A stretch of DNA of 64,000 nt from Syngnathus acus (GCF_901709675.1 NC_051092.1:15540991-15604990), one strand, 5' to 3'; counted from the stretch's first letter, positions 44,562 through 56,330 are shown. A program made the numbers and translations. The notes: generated by a model not told the origin, from the sequence alone.

Positions 44562-44671
44562 TGTCACTACCAACAATGAAAGATGAGGCAGAACTTACAG
44601 ACCTTTCAGGATCTTCAGTGCAGCAGATTCCACATTTTCTGCAAGATGTTGTCTTCCATGGCAAATTTGAG
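44562..44671 (+). CDS. Candidate anoctamin N-terminal exon
   Basis: A pyrimidine-rich acceptor (TTTCCTCTTCAACACATCAG) precedes it and a strong donor GTGAGT follows GAG. It encodes SLPTMKDEAELTDLSG then FLQDVVFHGKFE, ending in phase 0, which matches the phase-0 start of the certain exon at 50071. An internal ATG at 44576 could also serve as start. The acidic N-terminus before the anoctamin dimerisation domain is poorly conserved in the family, so homology cannot settle it. Confidence 0.5.
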
Positions 44672-46077
44672 GTGAGTGTAAGGCACACAGTTGTACTTTT
44701 ATTTTTACATTACATTACAGGAATGTTCACTCTACTGGGTGATGCAGTTTTGTCTGATATTGTAAAGTAATGTACCTATAGTCTTATAAAAGTGGAAGCC
44801 TGTACTAGTAGTACTAGTAGTAGTAGTAGTAGTCTGATGCTGTTATCATCTAGCCCCTTTGACATTCATCTCCTGGAAAATATTGAACATGCAAAAGAAT
44901 TCATTCCCTATTTTGATTTTGGGACATTTTACTAAAAACAATTGCTGTGCGTCACAAAACCTAGTGAATTTCAGATGTATGGTTAGCCGACAGCTGTGTG
45001 GCGTCTGCAATATGTGTGTCTTTGTTCCATGTGATGAAGTACAAAATCAGTTTGTGAATATGATAGTTTATTCCATGTGTTTTTTTTCTTTCTCAAAGCA
45101 CATCAATCCAAATAAAACAAGCTTATTAGAGCTCTACCCTTCTGCGCAATATATTGAGTTCTTAATGGGTGGGGTACCTACGCATGCAACTTCATGGGAG
45201 GTTTAGTCATCTAAGTGTTGCCAGAAGTTAAAAGTGGAAGTGATCTCATAGATGACCTGACATCGATAGTGACAGACAGTGGTGACATTTTTCTTCATTT
45301 GTTTTAGTAATTTTGTTTGATTGTGGAAAAAGAAACAAATGGCTGAAGTGTGTAATAACAGTGCAATGGAATCCTGTTTTCTCTTGTCCATTTAGTCTCA
45401 GTTTTGATAGTTTCCCCTTTTTAAAGGGAGTATATAAGGAGATCAATATATAAGGATATCATCATTATTATAGTTTTTCTCAGACGCTTTGTTAAATTTT
45501 TTAAATCATTCTCGAAATTTGCAAACAGTATGTGCATTTTTCAAACCATTTTGTACAAACAGCAAAATATCATGGATTACCTGAAACAGCCAATTGCTTT
45601 CTCAAGATTCTTAGTTCGTCTCTCAAAAGTAAATGTGTGTAAATGAACATGTCTGTGTCGTGAGAATCACAAATGCTAGAGTCACCGACAGTCAATGTGC
45701 TTAATCATGTTGTTAATAGTGTGTTCACTGTTAGGTGGGATGTTCATTTCTTTGGCGAGCAAGTTTTGATAATCATTATTTGAATTGTTTAACCTTAATC
45801 TCTGTGGAAGACTGATTCCGAGAGATTAGACACACTTAGTGTTTACTGTTTGTATCGTAATTTCCCATGTCACAATGCAGAAAAGAAAAGACAGCCCTGC
45901 ATAGAACCAAGAAAATAAGACAAAAAATTAGAAATGTGAACATGGCTTTTAGGCCACAAATTCTCATCTACATCACAAGAATTATCTTGTGGTGAGCTAG
46001 TTTAGAAAACGGTCTAATTTTTGCTTGGTTGATCTAGCTTTTAACACACGTTTTATCTTTGATTAAAAATATGCCCA
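44672..46077. other. Anoctamin intron sequence, no other feature
   Basis: Apart from a TAG-repeat at 44805-44832 nothing is recognised on either strand. Confidence 0.5.
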
Positions 46078-46089
46078 GCGAGCATTTTG

Positions 46090-46440
46090 ACGTCTAATAG
46101 ACGTCTATTAGACGTCTATATGCTACCCAGACGTCTCGGCTAATACACGTCTAAAAACGGTCTAAAGGTGAAATGTTTATAGACGACTATGCCGTCGACG
46201 TCTATAGCATAGACGTCTAATAAACGTCTACACTATAGACGTCTACGGGATAGACGTCTATATGTTAAAGTTTTTTAGACGTCTACGGGATAGACGTCTA
46301 TTAGACGTCTATATATGCAAGTTTTTTTTAGACGTTTATTGCGTAGACGTCCGAATGATGGCTAATAGCTATTAGCGCAATTAGCGCTAATCACGCTAAT
46401 AGCTAGTGATCATTTGAACATCTAGACGTCTATTCAACAT
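46090..46440. repeat. Cluster of AGACGTCT palindromes, copy 1
   Basis: The 10-bp palindrome TAGACGTCTA and one-base variants occur well over a dozen times at irregular spacing, ending in a CTAATAGCTATTAGCGC palindromic block. This looks like sub-terminal transposase sites or a hairpin-rich repeat. Confidence 0.8.
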
Positions 46441-47145
46441 CGAGGTACTCTTCAATACATTTACCTTTATTACCTTACCTTTGTGTAGTTCCAGGATGTT
46501 GTGAAAATGCATTTGATTAGTGATGGTCCAGGGTGTGAAAATTTACAGCGTTTTTTTTTTTTTTTAAATACAAAAATAGGTTTCAGTAACAGTCATACTT
46601 GTTAGCTGCAGATATAAGTACACCTTTTGATGTTAAAATTAACCAAAACGATAATTGAACCTAAATAAAAACATTTGTTCAAACATTATCCAACCATCAC
46701 AAATATAAACGTGCAATTTTTTAAATCTTGTTTAAAAATGTAAAAATATACATACAATATTAATAAATGAGGGCTATTTAATAGAACAAAACTACTAAGT
46801 TACAATATAAATATATACATATTTTATGTAGGACATATCAAATTAACAAAACGACCAGCTCGGCGAAACACAAGGGGGAAACAATATAAACATCACTCTC
46901 TTGTGGGGTTTTGATAGCCCCCTTTGCAACTCAGCGCTGGAGCCTGTTTTAATTTTGAAGCCATTGCGGTCCTTGTTTCATCATCCGTGGGCTCTGTGAG
47001 TGCGTCAACAGCTTCTACAAAGATGAACCCGATGGACATCAGGCACCACCCATTGTAGACCTTGGGATTACTCTGTAAAAGAAATATGAATATGGAAAAA
47101 AAAAAAACGACCTATGAAATATTTTTTCTTGATGTATGGTGTCAC

Positions 47146-48037
47146 AGGCGGCTCGGTGTCGCACTGGGTAGCACGTCCGCCTCACAGTTAGGAGGGTGCG
47201 GGTTCGATTCCACCTCCGGCCCTCCCTGTGTGGAGTTTGCATGTCAAAGTCAAAGTCAGCTTTATTGTCAATCCTTTCATATGTCAAGACACACAAAGAA
47301 ACCGAAATTCCGTTTCCTCCATCCCACGGTGACGAGACATACAAGTAGGCAACACAAAACAAAAACAAGAAGGCACAAACCATAAACAATAAATAATAAA
47401 TAAAATAAAATGAGCGATGAATAAATAATAGACCAATAAATAAGAGCGGCAAAACCGAGCCAGTGTGCATACAGCAGACAGCAAGAACAGGACGCTACGC
47501 CGAAAGGGGGAGCGAGTTCAGGATCCTAACAGCCTGGAGTACGAAGCTGTTGGAGAGTCTGGTGGTGCGGGAGCGCAGGCTCCTGTACCGCCTCCCAGAG
47601 GGCAGAAGTTCAAACAAAGAGTGAGCGGGGTGACTCACATCACCCACAATCTTGGTCGCCTTGCGGGTGAGATGGGAGGTGTAAATGTCCTTCAAGGAGG
47701 GGAGAGAAGCACCAATAGTCTTACTAGCCGTTTTCACTATGCGCTGCAGGGCCTTCAAGTCGTAGTCAGTTCTCCCCGGGCCCGCGTGGGTTTTCTCCGG
47801 GCACTCAGGTTTCCTCCCACATCCCAAAAACGTGCTTGGTAGGCCGATTGAGCACTCCAAATTGTCCCTAGGTGTGAGTGCGAGTGCGTATGGTTGTTTG
47901 TCTCTGTGTGCCCTGCGATTGGCTGGCAACCGGTTCAGGGTGTCCCCCGCCTACTGCCCGATGACGGCTGGGATAGGCTCCAGCACGCCCGCGACCCCCG
48001 TGGGGACTAAGCGGTACAGAAAATGGATGGATGGATG
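47146..48037 (+). mobile_element. tRNA-derived SINE split by an L2 tail
   Basis: It shares the B box GGTTCGATTCC and the GGATGGATG tail with 34289-34655. TATGGTGTCAC is duplicated at 47135-47145 and 48038-48048. The L2 tail interrupts it after GTTTGCATG. Confidence 0.88.
47244..47768 (-). mobile_element. L2-type LINE tail, minus strand
   Basis: It begins with AAAGTCAAAGTCAGCTTTAT (reverse of the L2 end). The minus strand encodes LPSGRRYRSLRSRTTRLSN and KALQRIVKTASKTIGASLPS. It is the same subfamily as 5283-6047. Confidence 0.88.
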
Positions 48038-49124
48038 TATGGTGTCACGCACATTTCGAACATAAAGCAATCACACAGGAACGAGAAGACAAGTTTTTTT
48101 TTTATTTACCACACTTACCAGCGCTATCAGAGCAGTCTTTTTGTGCGCCCTCTTTGCACGAGTTTCACCACCACGCATATTGTCATTTGTGTAAAATCTA
48201 CAACAGAAAACAAATTTCAACATTGAGAGCAGCCACCACATCGTAAAACTTCACTGTTGTCTTTTCTAATGTACAGTACAGATGTCAAACTAATAATACC
48301 TGTCCATGGTCTTGGAAACATGCAGGTCTTCAAATCAGCCCCTCCCAACACAAGACTGCTTTGCAATCTGTATAGTTAGTTAGTTAGTTTATTGACAAAA
48401 GTATAAAACTTTGGGTCCAAAGAAAAAAAGGTACACATTACAAAAGATTAAAATAAATAACACATACAAGGAATTATGAACAGTGTCTCAGAAGAGTGGA
48501 ATTTAGAGGAGACATAATTGAATTGAGGACTTTTTTTCTTGTAAATCAAGCAAACAAATAACTGAAAAGTCAGTAACTTTGACAGTATAGCAAATAAAAC
48601 CCCTACAGGTTCCATTTGTAAGCTATCAAGAGTGAATGGGGGGACCACAACATCAAAAATTTTGACTAACCAATTCCAAGCTTAATGAATGACAGAATTC
48701 ATTCTTGCATCCTGTTTGTCATTTATTTCCTTGAACATCATGTCAAAGGTCTCCAGATCAATCATGGGCAACCGTCCACTCTCTGCGTCACATTATGAAT
48801 GAGAGTTGAGTCTCCTTAGCCCATGGATTGCCGGAAGGGGCTCCATGATGACCTTCAGAAACACTGAGAATAAAGAGAAATAGAAATAAAATACTCGCTT
48901 AAATACTGCAGCTATGACCTCTTTTTAAATTACTAATACCTAAAAAAAAAAAAAAAAAGACTCTTACATTTCCCTGTCATGGGCATTTCACACTCACTTC
49001 CTAGCTGTTGAAGAATAAAGCAAATGTTAGCTGCAAGATTCAAACGAACAATTTTCTAATAAACTTTGCCCGGTTTGAAAAAGATTATGGCATTCTGTCT
49101 GTGCCTTTGAATATGCTGCAATTT

Positions 49125-49294
49125 AATTTGGCTGTTCTACATATCCAATAACATTATTTTAAAATAGTACTGTTTAGAAATAAAATTGCTTGTTCTTTAT
49201 TTATTATTTAATTTGGCTGTTCTACATATCCAATAACATTATTTTAAAATAGTACTGTTTAGAAATAAAATTGCTTGTTCTACAAGTTATTATC
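49125..49294. repeat. 85-bp perfect tandem duplication
   Basis: AATTTGGCTGTTCTACATAT recurs at 49125 and 49210 with the following ~70 bp identical, ending ATTGCTTGTTCT. Copy 2 of the large repeat has it once, so this doubling is recent. Confidence 0.9.
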
Positions 49295-50070
49295 CAAATG
49301 ATGAAAATGTACAGGGTAAACCTGGGTTTTATTTTGCACTTTGATATCTGCCCCGGTTTCCGGAGTGTGAAACTCAAGGCATTGACATGTCATAAATGCA
49401 AGTTCCATATTGAAGATTGCAATTACGACATACGCTTTTTGCATATGCTCGACAGTAGCTAAGCATACATAAGTATATTCAAACCACCAATAACAGATAC
49501 ATTCCCAAAGATAACGCAAGGCAGTTGTGATTACTTCTACAATCAAGAATAAATCAAAAATCAATCTGTACCTTGTGGAGTCCGGACAGTTTTTAATACA
49601 GATGCTCCTCTTTTCTCCAGGCTTGGAGTCTGAAAAAGAGGGAAAGGGAAAAAGATGTCTGATTTGACAATTCACCCATTAACCACTGTTAATAACATAA
49701 CACAACACAATTTTAACTTTTGAAGTGATTTGCCTTAGAGTTCCGAGCCCTGTTGAGCGCAAAACAAATTTAGGTGCACATTTTAAAGACATCAGAAGAT
49801 AAAAACCTACCTTTTCACGTGCCACTTCTTGAGCTAAATCTGGAGTCACAAATCACAACATGGGTAAAAAGGGAAATTACATCTTTGCCATGCCATCAGA
49901 AAATCTCAAATTTGAGATCTATACTTACTGTTTGATCTTGTTTTTTTCCTTTATAATAGCCATGGCGAATTTTGAAAGCGAGCAGCTGATATCTGCAAAA
50001 GCATATATATATATATCTCAACTGTAACTATCTTTCTCACTGTCTGCCTGTCTTTTGTAAATATTGTTAG

Positions 50071-50436
50071 CTGCTGAAGACTCTAACCCCAGAGGAAAAT
50101 GCACATTGTCAACGCGGTCTCTACTTTCAAGATGGTCAGCGGCATGTGGACTATGTTCTCACCTATGCTTTGAAGAAATCGTCGACGGGACGTTCTATTC
50201 GATACTCAACACATTTGCTGACAGAAAATGCTGTTGCACGCAGCCTGCGACGTAGCCATCATCCACCCTCTGCTGAAAAAGGTTCATTATCTTCACAAAC
50301 CTCAACACTGTCCAATGTTGATCTACACTACCTAGGAGAGAACTTTAGTGGCCAAGAGGATCAAAAAAACTTCAGAAGGGAGGAGTTTGAAGGGAAACTT
50401 CGAGATATGGGCCTGGAACTGGAGCTTGATGAAGAC
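50071..50436 (+). CDS. ano1: Anoctamin (ANO1/ANO2 group) dimerisation-domain exon
   Basis: This 366-bp exon starts after TTTTGTAAATATTGTTAG and ends GAAGAC followed by GTAAGT, both in phase 0. It encodes LLKTLTPEE, then RGLYFQDGQRHVDYVLTY, a variable Ser-rich segment and FRREEFEGKLRDMGLELELD. These align with ANO1 (GLYFRDGRRKVDYILVY and FRREEYEGNLLEAGLELERD). This cytoplasmic N-terminal region mediates subunit dimerisation of the calcium-activated chloride channel in the plasma membrane. The paralogue call (ANO1 over ANO2) is from remembered sequence and is less certain than the family. A codon-complete continuation to the exon at 62864 supports it. Confidence 0.92.
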
Positions 50437-50559
50437 GTAAGTTTTATTCAGTTTATTTATAGTAATTATGAATGTAATTTAAGGATTCAAAAGGCACTGA
50501 GTTTATGATGTTTGTAGAGTTGCATGCATATCAGCTAACCCTAATCCTGCGAGCATTTT

Positions 50560-50850
50560 GACGTCTAATAGACGTCTGTTAGACGTATATGCTACCCAGA
50601 CGTCTCGGCTAAAACACGTCTAAAAATGGTCTAAAAGTGTAATGAGAATAGACGTCTATAGTATAGACGTCTATTAGACGTCTGTTAGACGTCTATATGT
50701 GAAGGTTTTTTAGACGTCTACGGGATAGACGTCTATTAGACATCTATTAGACGTCTATTAGACGTCTATTAGACGTAATAAGAATACGGTTAATAGCGCT
50801 AATCGCGCTAATAGCTACTGATCATTTGAACAGCGAGACGTCTATTCAAC
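50560..50850. repeat. Cluster of AGACGTCT palindromes, copy 2
   Basis: Same arrangement as 46090-46440, including the CCCAGACGTCTCGGCTAA core, with a run of about four directly repeated TAGACGTCTAT units at 50725-50775. Confidence 0.8.
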
Positions 50851-51505
50851 ATTGAGGTTCTCTTCAATACATTTAACCTGTGATCCTTACCTTTGTGTAG
50901 TTCCAGGATGTTGTGAAAATGCATTTGATTAGTGATGGTCCAGGGTGTGAAAATTGACATCGTTTTTTTTTTTTAAATACAAAAATAGGTTTCAGTAACA
51001 GTCATACTTATGTTAGCTGCAGATATAAGTACACCTTTTGATGCTAAAATTAACGAAAACGATAATTGAACCTAAATAAAAATATTTTTTCAAACATTAT
51101 CCAACCATCACTAATCAATTTAAATAATGTTTAAAAATGTAAAAATATACATAAATATTAAAAATGGGGGCTATTTAATTGAACAATTAACAAATATTAA
51201 CAATTAAACATTTTTGTCCGATCGCGCAACTGCAGCGCACCGCCGAACGTGCAACCGTAGCGCGTCGCCGACTGCGCAACTGCACCCCGCTGGTCGCATT
51301 ATTGTGACAGAGCCGTCGCTGAAATTTAGAAAATATTTCTAAAGTCCTGATGTACTTTCCAAAATTTAAGTGGACCTCAGTGCGCAGGGAACTTAATTTT
51401 GTCCGATCGCGCAACTGCAGCGCACCGCCGAATGCGCAACTGCACCGCGCTGGTTGCATTATTCTGACAGAGCCGTCGCTGAAATTTAGAAAATATTTTT
51501 TAAGT

Positions 51506-52060
51506 CGACAGTCTCACCAGCTGTGTCACAGACTACATAAACGTTTGTGTAGACTCCACCATACCCACCAAAACAGTCAGAGTTTTTGCAAACAGCAAAC
51601 CTTGGATCACCCCTGAGATTAAAGACCTGCTCAGGGACAAAAGGAGGGTCTTTAAATCAGGAGACAGGGACCTGCTGAAGACGGTGCAGAGGGACGTGAA
51701 GAAGAGGATCAGGGAGGGGAAGAGCAACTACAGGAGGAGGATGGAAGACGAACTGCAGCGGGACGACGTCAGCGGGGTCTGGAGGAGCCTGAACACCATC
51801 TCAGGACGTAGCAACTCCAGACCTGCGCTGGACAGGGATCAGGAGTGGGTGAATGACCTGAACCGGTTCTTCAACCGGTTTGAACAACCATCCACTCTTT
51901 CCCCCACCCACCCAGCCCTGCTGCAACTTCCCCCGACTGGAGCCTCTTCTGCTCCGAGGACTCTCACCTCAACCCCGCCCCCTGCTACTCCCCCTCCAAA
52001 ACCCCCCAGCCCACTCTCAACTCCACTGAACCCCCCCCCCCCCCCTGCAACCCCCCCCCC
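51506..52060 (+). pseudogene. L2 linker coding fragment
   Basis: The frame reads KPWITPEIKDLLRDKRRVF, DRDLLKTVQRDVKKRIREGK, NYRRRMEDELQ, VWRSLNTISG, matching L2-type ORF2 between endonuclease and reverse transcriptase. It ends in a Pro-rich stretch coded by C-runs. Confidence 0.8.
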
Positions 52061-52071
52061 CCCCCCCTCTT

Positions 52072-53319
52072 CCTCTTTCCGGGAGCAGTGCGCGGCGTGT
52101 TGTGTTGTGAGCAGAGCAGGCACGTGAATGGGGAGCCGACAACTACGCGGCTCCTGGGCTGGTGCTATGGCTACTAGCCATTGGCTAGTGTCCAAGAAGA
52201 CGAGGAAATTCGCTCCCCTTTGGGCTTCAAGTCATTCGTTTGGAAGCACTTTGGATTCCAAAGAAAAGATGGCTCAACGGACAAGACACGTGCAGTTTGT
52301 AAATCCTGCCATGTGGTGATCAAATCAGAGGCGTAGCCAGGAATTTTTCCAGTAGGGGCGCACGCCCACAGGAAAAAAAATCGAACATCACCCACGCCGT
52401 TCGCTGATCGCTAAAACAACATCCGGGTCCAGGAGGCAAACGGTGAATGGATAACATCGCGCACATAGAATAGCGCAAGCACATTCGCGCAAGACCGAAA
52501 GAAAAAAACGGCATGAAAATGAAGAATCGAAAAAGCTCGATTTTTTTCAACCGGGGCGCAGGGAGTCCTAACCGGGGCGCCGCCCCGGCTCGCCCCGGCT
52601 TGGCTACGCCTCTGGATCAAATATTCAGGGGACACCACAAAAAGAACGCACTATCACAAATTTCAATGCACTAAACAAACATGTGACAAACTACTTTTGA
52701 TTTTGCACTACATGTTGTATTATTGGCCATATTGAACAGTTCAAAGAGTAGACACCGTGTAATGTTAAAATTCTATATAAAGAGTTATAAATTAAGTTAT
52801 TTTTGTTTTATAGAAGAGTTAAATAACAACATACATATTTTATTTATGTATGCTGGTATTGCAAGAGAATGTTTTTTTTTGAATTTGGATTAGAACATAT
52901 GGTCAATGTGTAATGTTTACTACATTCATTATAAAGAACTTATTTTTGTTTTGTAATTAAATAGTTCAGTAATGCACTTTAAAGTTAATGGTATTACAAA
53001 AAAAGAAAGAATATTCATTTTTCTTTACTTATATGAGAAAAAATATAGGAATTTGATAAAGTTCAGTGTTAAAATAAGCACTTTGTACACTACAATACTC
53101 TTGTAATTTCCTAAATAAAGAGTTTGCAGTACCTTGTTGATTTTGCGTATGAATTGTTATAAATCAGGATATTGTTCTATATCGATCGTAGAGCACTATA
53201 TCGTGATGTATCGTGAATGAATCACAGCAGGCTTTAAGATATCGGCAAATATCGTATCGTGGTTCTTTGTATCGATATATCGTATCGTGACAAAACCCGC
53301 GATTTACACCCCTAGTGTG
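52072..53319 (+). mobile_element. Ac-like hAT (ZBED1-type), copy A, left end missing
   Basis: It matches 63124-63736 of the copy at the right edge and ends GCGATTTACACCCCTA. The BED-finger codons VCKSCHVVIK are present and split by a MITE. The N-terminus is altered by a short insertion after ATGGCTA. Confidence 0.75.
52326..52614. mobile_element. hAT MITE inside copy A
   Basis: The ends CAGAGGCGTAGCCAGG and CTTGGCTACGCCTCTG are inverted. GATCAAAT is duplicated at 52318-52325 and 52615-52622. It interrupts the finger codons exactly after VVIK. Confidence 0.92.
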
Positions 53320-54185
53320 TATATATGTTAAGTGTACTGCTGCTAACACAGGAGTTTCCCCATTGAGGGAATAATAAAGGATTATCTAATCTAATCTAAG
53401 TCCTGATGTACTTTCCAAAATTTAAGTGGACCTCAGTGCGCAAGGACCTTAATTTTGTCCGATCGCGCAACTGCAGCGCACCGCCGAACGGGCAAGAGTA
53501 GTGCGTCGCCGACCGCGCAACTACACCGCGCTGGTCGCATTATTATGACAGAGCCGTCTCTGAAATTCAGAAAATATTTTTAATGTCCTGATGTACTTTC
53601 CATAATTTAAGTGGACCTCAGTGCGCAGGGAGCTTATTTTGTTCCGATCGCGCAGCCGCAGCGCGCCGGGCGCTCACTGTCACATAGCTTTAAGAGCGTC
53701 TTTGTGTTTTAGGATGGCTTTACTGCTCCCACTTACTTCCTTTGGAGGCATGATTAGAGTTGATGCAATCCTCAGAGTAACGAGAATGTAATAACAAACG
53801 GAGTCAGTTGGCATGCGGGTCCTCTCGGCTCATCTCGCGAGGTTCGACAACCGAAATTCAGTCCGACATCCGAAGCAAAATAATCTCGAATTTTTTGTTC
53901 GAATACCGATTTGTTCGAGAACCGAGTCGTTCGAAAACCGAGGCTCCACTGTACTCTGTATAAGGAATATGAATGGGGGTGGGGGAGTGGGACGACTACC
54001 TGTAAAATAGTTTTTCCTTGATCTCATGTCAGTCGCACATTTCGAACATGAAGCAATCACACAGGAACGAGCAGACAGGTTTATTTTTTTATTTACCAGC
54101 GCTATCAGAGCAGTCTTCCTGAGGGCCCTCTGCACAAGTCACACGAGCACACATATTGAACGTTGTCATTGTCATTTGTGTAGAG

Positions 54186-54398
54186 CAGGGGTCACCAACT
54201 CCGGTCCTCAAGGGCGCCAATCCAGCCTGTTTTAGATGTATCCCCCCTGCAACACACCTGATTCAAATAATCAGGATCGCTATCAGCCTTAATAGAGCTT
54301 ACTGATGAGCTGATCATTTGAATCAGGTGGGTTGTTGCAGGGCTGCACCTAAAACAGGCTGGATTGGCGCCCTTGAGGACCGGAGTTGGTGACCCCTG
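54186..54398. mobile_element. Palindromic hAT MITE
   Basis: The 213-bp element is nearly one long inverted repeat (CAGGGGTCACCAACTCCGGT and complement; GCGCCAATCCAGCCTG arms). GTGTAGAG is duplicated at 54178-54185 and 54399-54406. Confidence 0.93.
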
Positions 54399-55283
54399 GT
54401 GTAGAGTCTACAACAGAAAAAAAAATTCAACATTGTGCGCAGCCATCGCATAGTAAGCCTTCACTGTTGTCCTTTTTTAATCTACAGTACAGATGTCAAA
54501 CTAATAATACCTGTCCATGGTCTTGGAAACATGCAGGTCTTCAAATCAGCCCCTCCCAACAGAAGACTGCTTTGCAATCTGTATACAAGGCATTATGAAC
54601 AGTGTCTCAGAAAAGTGGAATTAAGAGTAGACAACATTGAATTGAGGACTTTTTTTCTCTTGTAAATCAAGCAAAAAATAACCTAAAAGTCAGTAACTTT
54701 GATAGTACAGCAATTAAACCAAACAGAACCCTATAGGTTCCATTTGTAAGCTATCAAGAGTGAGGGGGAGACATCCAAAATTTTGATTAACCAATTGCAA
54801 GCTTAATCATTCTGTCATTCAGTCTTGCATCCTGTTTGTCATTTATTTCCTTGGACATCATGTCAAAGGTCTCCAGATCAGTCATGGGCACCGTCCACTC
54901 TCCGCGTCACATTCTGAACGAGAGTTGAGGCTCCTCAGCCCAGGGATTGCCAGAAGGGGCTCCACGATGACCTTCAGAAACTGAGAATAAAGAGAAATAG
55001 AAATAAAATACTCACTTAAATTACTGTAGCTATGACCTCTTTTTAAATGACTAATGCCTACAAAAAAAACCTCTTACTTTTCCCTGTCATGGGCGTTTCA
55101 CACTCACTTCCTCGCTGTTGCAAAATGAAGAAAATGTTAGCTGCAAGATTCAAATGAACCATTGTCCAATGATAAACTTTGCCCTGTATAAAAAAAAAAA
55201 GATGGCATTCTGTCTGTGCCTTTGAATGTGGTGTAAATTAATTTGGCTGTTGTACATATCCAATCACGCTATTTTAAAATAGT

Positions 55284-56187
55284 AACGTATTTTTCGGACT
55301 ATAAGTCACGGGTTTTTTCATAGTTTGGGTGGGGGGGCGCATACGAGGCGGTGTTTTACATAAAGGACAAAGGATTCGATCACGGGATTTAATGACTTGG
55401 AGTGACAGAAATTGTTTGATGAAAGTGTTTTTTTATAATTATATGGGCCTGTGGAATATTTTGAAGTGCAACCGCCGTCAGCGGCGCGCACCCGGCATTG
55501 TTGACATAAAGGACGATCGATGGATTTAATGATTTGGAGTGACACAGATGGTTTGATAATATTATTGCTTATATAATAGTTATTTGATACGTATATAATT
55601 TATATATCGTCATATGGGCCTGTGGAATAATTTGAAGTGCAACCGCGGTCAGCGGCGCTGCGCGCATGCGGCATTGTTGACAAAGGATGATCGATGGATT
55701 TAATGATTTGGAGTGACACAGATGGTTTGATAATAATATTGCTAATATGATAGTTATTTGATATATAATTTATATATCGTTATGTGGACCTGTGGAATAA
55801 TTTGAAGTGCAACCGCCGTCAGCGGCGCGCACTTGGCATTGTTGACATAAAGGACGATCGATGGATTTAATGATTTGGAATGACACAGATGGTTTGATAA
55901 AGGTGTTATTTATGTTATAGTTATTTGGATAACTGTCAATGTTACGTCAGGCCCGTTCTCAGCTCTTCGTTTGTGTTTATGTCACGTTAGCATACCGTAT
56001 CGTTTAGCCTGTTGTTGCTCGTTCATGTCTGTTCTTGGTGTTGGATTTTGTCGAATAAATTTCCCCCAAAATGCGCCTTATACTCCGGAGCGACTTATAT
56101 AGTATGTTTTTTTTTCACTTTATTGTGCATTTTATGGTTAATGCGACGTATATTCCGGAGCGACTTTTAGTCCGAAAAATACGGTAC
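55284..56187. mobile_element. Family A non-autonomous DNA transposon, most complete copy
   Basis: The ends CGTATTTTTCGGACTATAAG and CTTTTAGTCCGAAAAATACG are inverted. The interior has about four AT-rich units of 140-174 bp (GATTTGGAGTGACACAGATGG at 55529, 55703) and lacks the 118-bp GC-rich array of the other copies. Confidence 0.82.
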
Positions 56188-56330
56188 TGATAAAATTGCT
56201 TGTTCTATTTGTACAAGTTGTTATCCAAATGATGAAAATGTACAGGGTAAACCTGTTTTTTTTTTTGCACTACGACATCCGCCCCGGTTTCCGGAGTGTG
56301 AAAGTCAAGGCATTGACATGTCATAAATTT

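Larger units (their letters stand above)
46078..49400. repeat. Large intronic repeat unit, copy 1
   Basis: It begins GCGAGCATTTTGACGTCTAA and ends around GACATGTCATAAAT. It matches 50549-56335 in the same order and orientation once insertions are removed: AGACGTCT cluster, GTTCCAGGATGTTGTGAAAA, CATTTCGAACATAAAGCAATC, CAGATGTCAAACTAATAATAC, GTCAAAGGTCTCCAGATCA. Insertions here: SINE 47146-48037 with an L2 tail. It may be an old segmental duplication or two copies of one DNA transposon. Confidence 0.75.
46893..49992 (-). pseudogene. Antisense multi-exon gene-like remnant in anoctamin intron
   Basis: Seven open segments bounded by good splice motifs read on the minus strand: 49929-49992 (donor ACAGTAAGT), 49811-49839 (LAQEVAREK, donor GTAGGT), 49572-49629 (donor GTACAG), 48968-49004 (GSECEMPMTGK, donor GTAAGA), about 48700-48863 (LPMIDLETFDMM..EINDKQDAR), 48119-48197 (FYTNDNMRGGETRAKRAHKK, donor GTAAGT) and 46893-47072 (SNPKVYNGWCLMSIGF ... 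stop). The last two join in phase. The 48700 exon carries an in-frame TAA, and the first exons do not all join in phase, so it is probably dead. The LP..DLE stretch vaguely recalls DUF4806-type proteins. Family unknown. Confidence 0.4.
51506..53398 (+). mobile_element. L2-type LINE fragment with nested Ac-like hAT
   Basis: The 5' part encodes the linker between endonuclease and reverse transcriptase. The 3' end is GGAGTTTCCCCATTGAGGGA, AATAAAGGATTATC and ATCTA repeats. Between them is a hAT (52072-53319), so reverse transcriptase is absent. Confidence 0.8.
51200..53951. mobile_element. Mariner-type element, truncated, hosting an L2
   Basis: It shares the ~185-bp units and the right end CCGAGGCTCCACTG followed by TA with 41378-42116. 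The left end is missing. An L2 fragment sits at 51506-53398 with AAGTC duplicated at each side. Confidence 0.72.
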
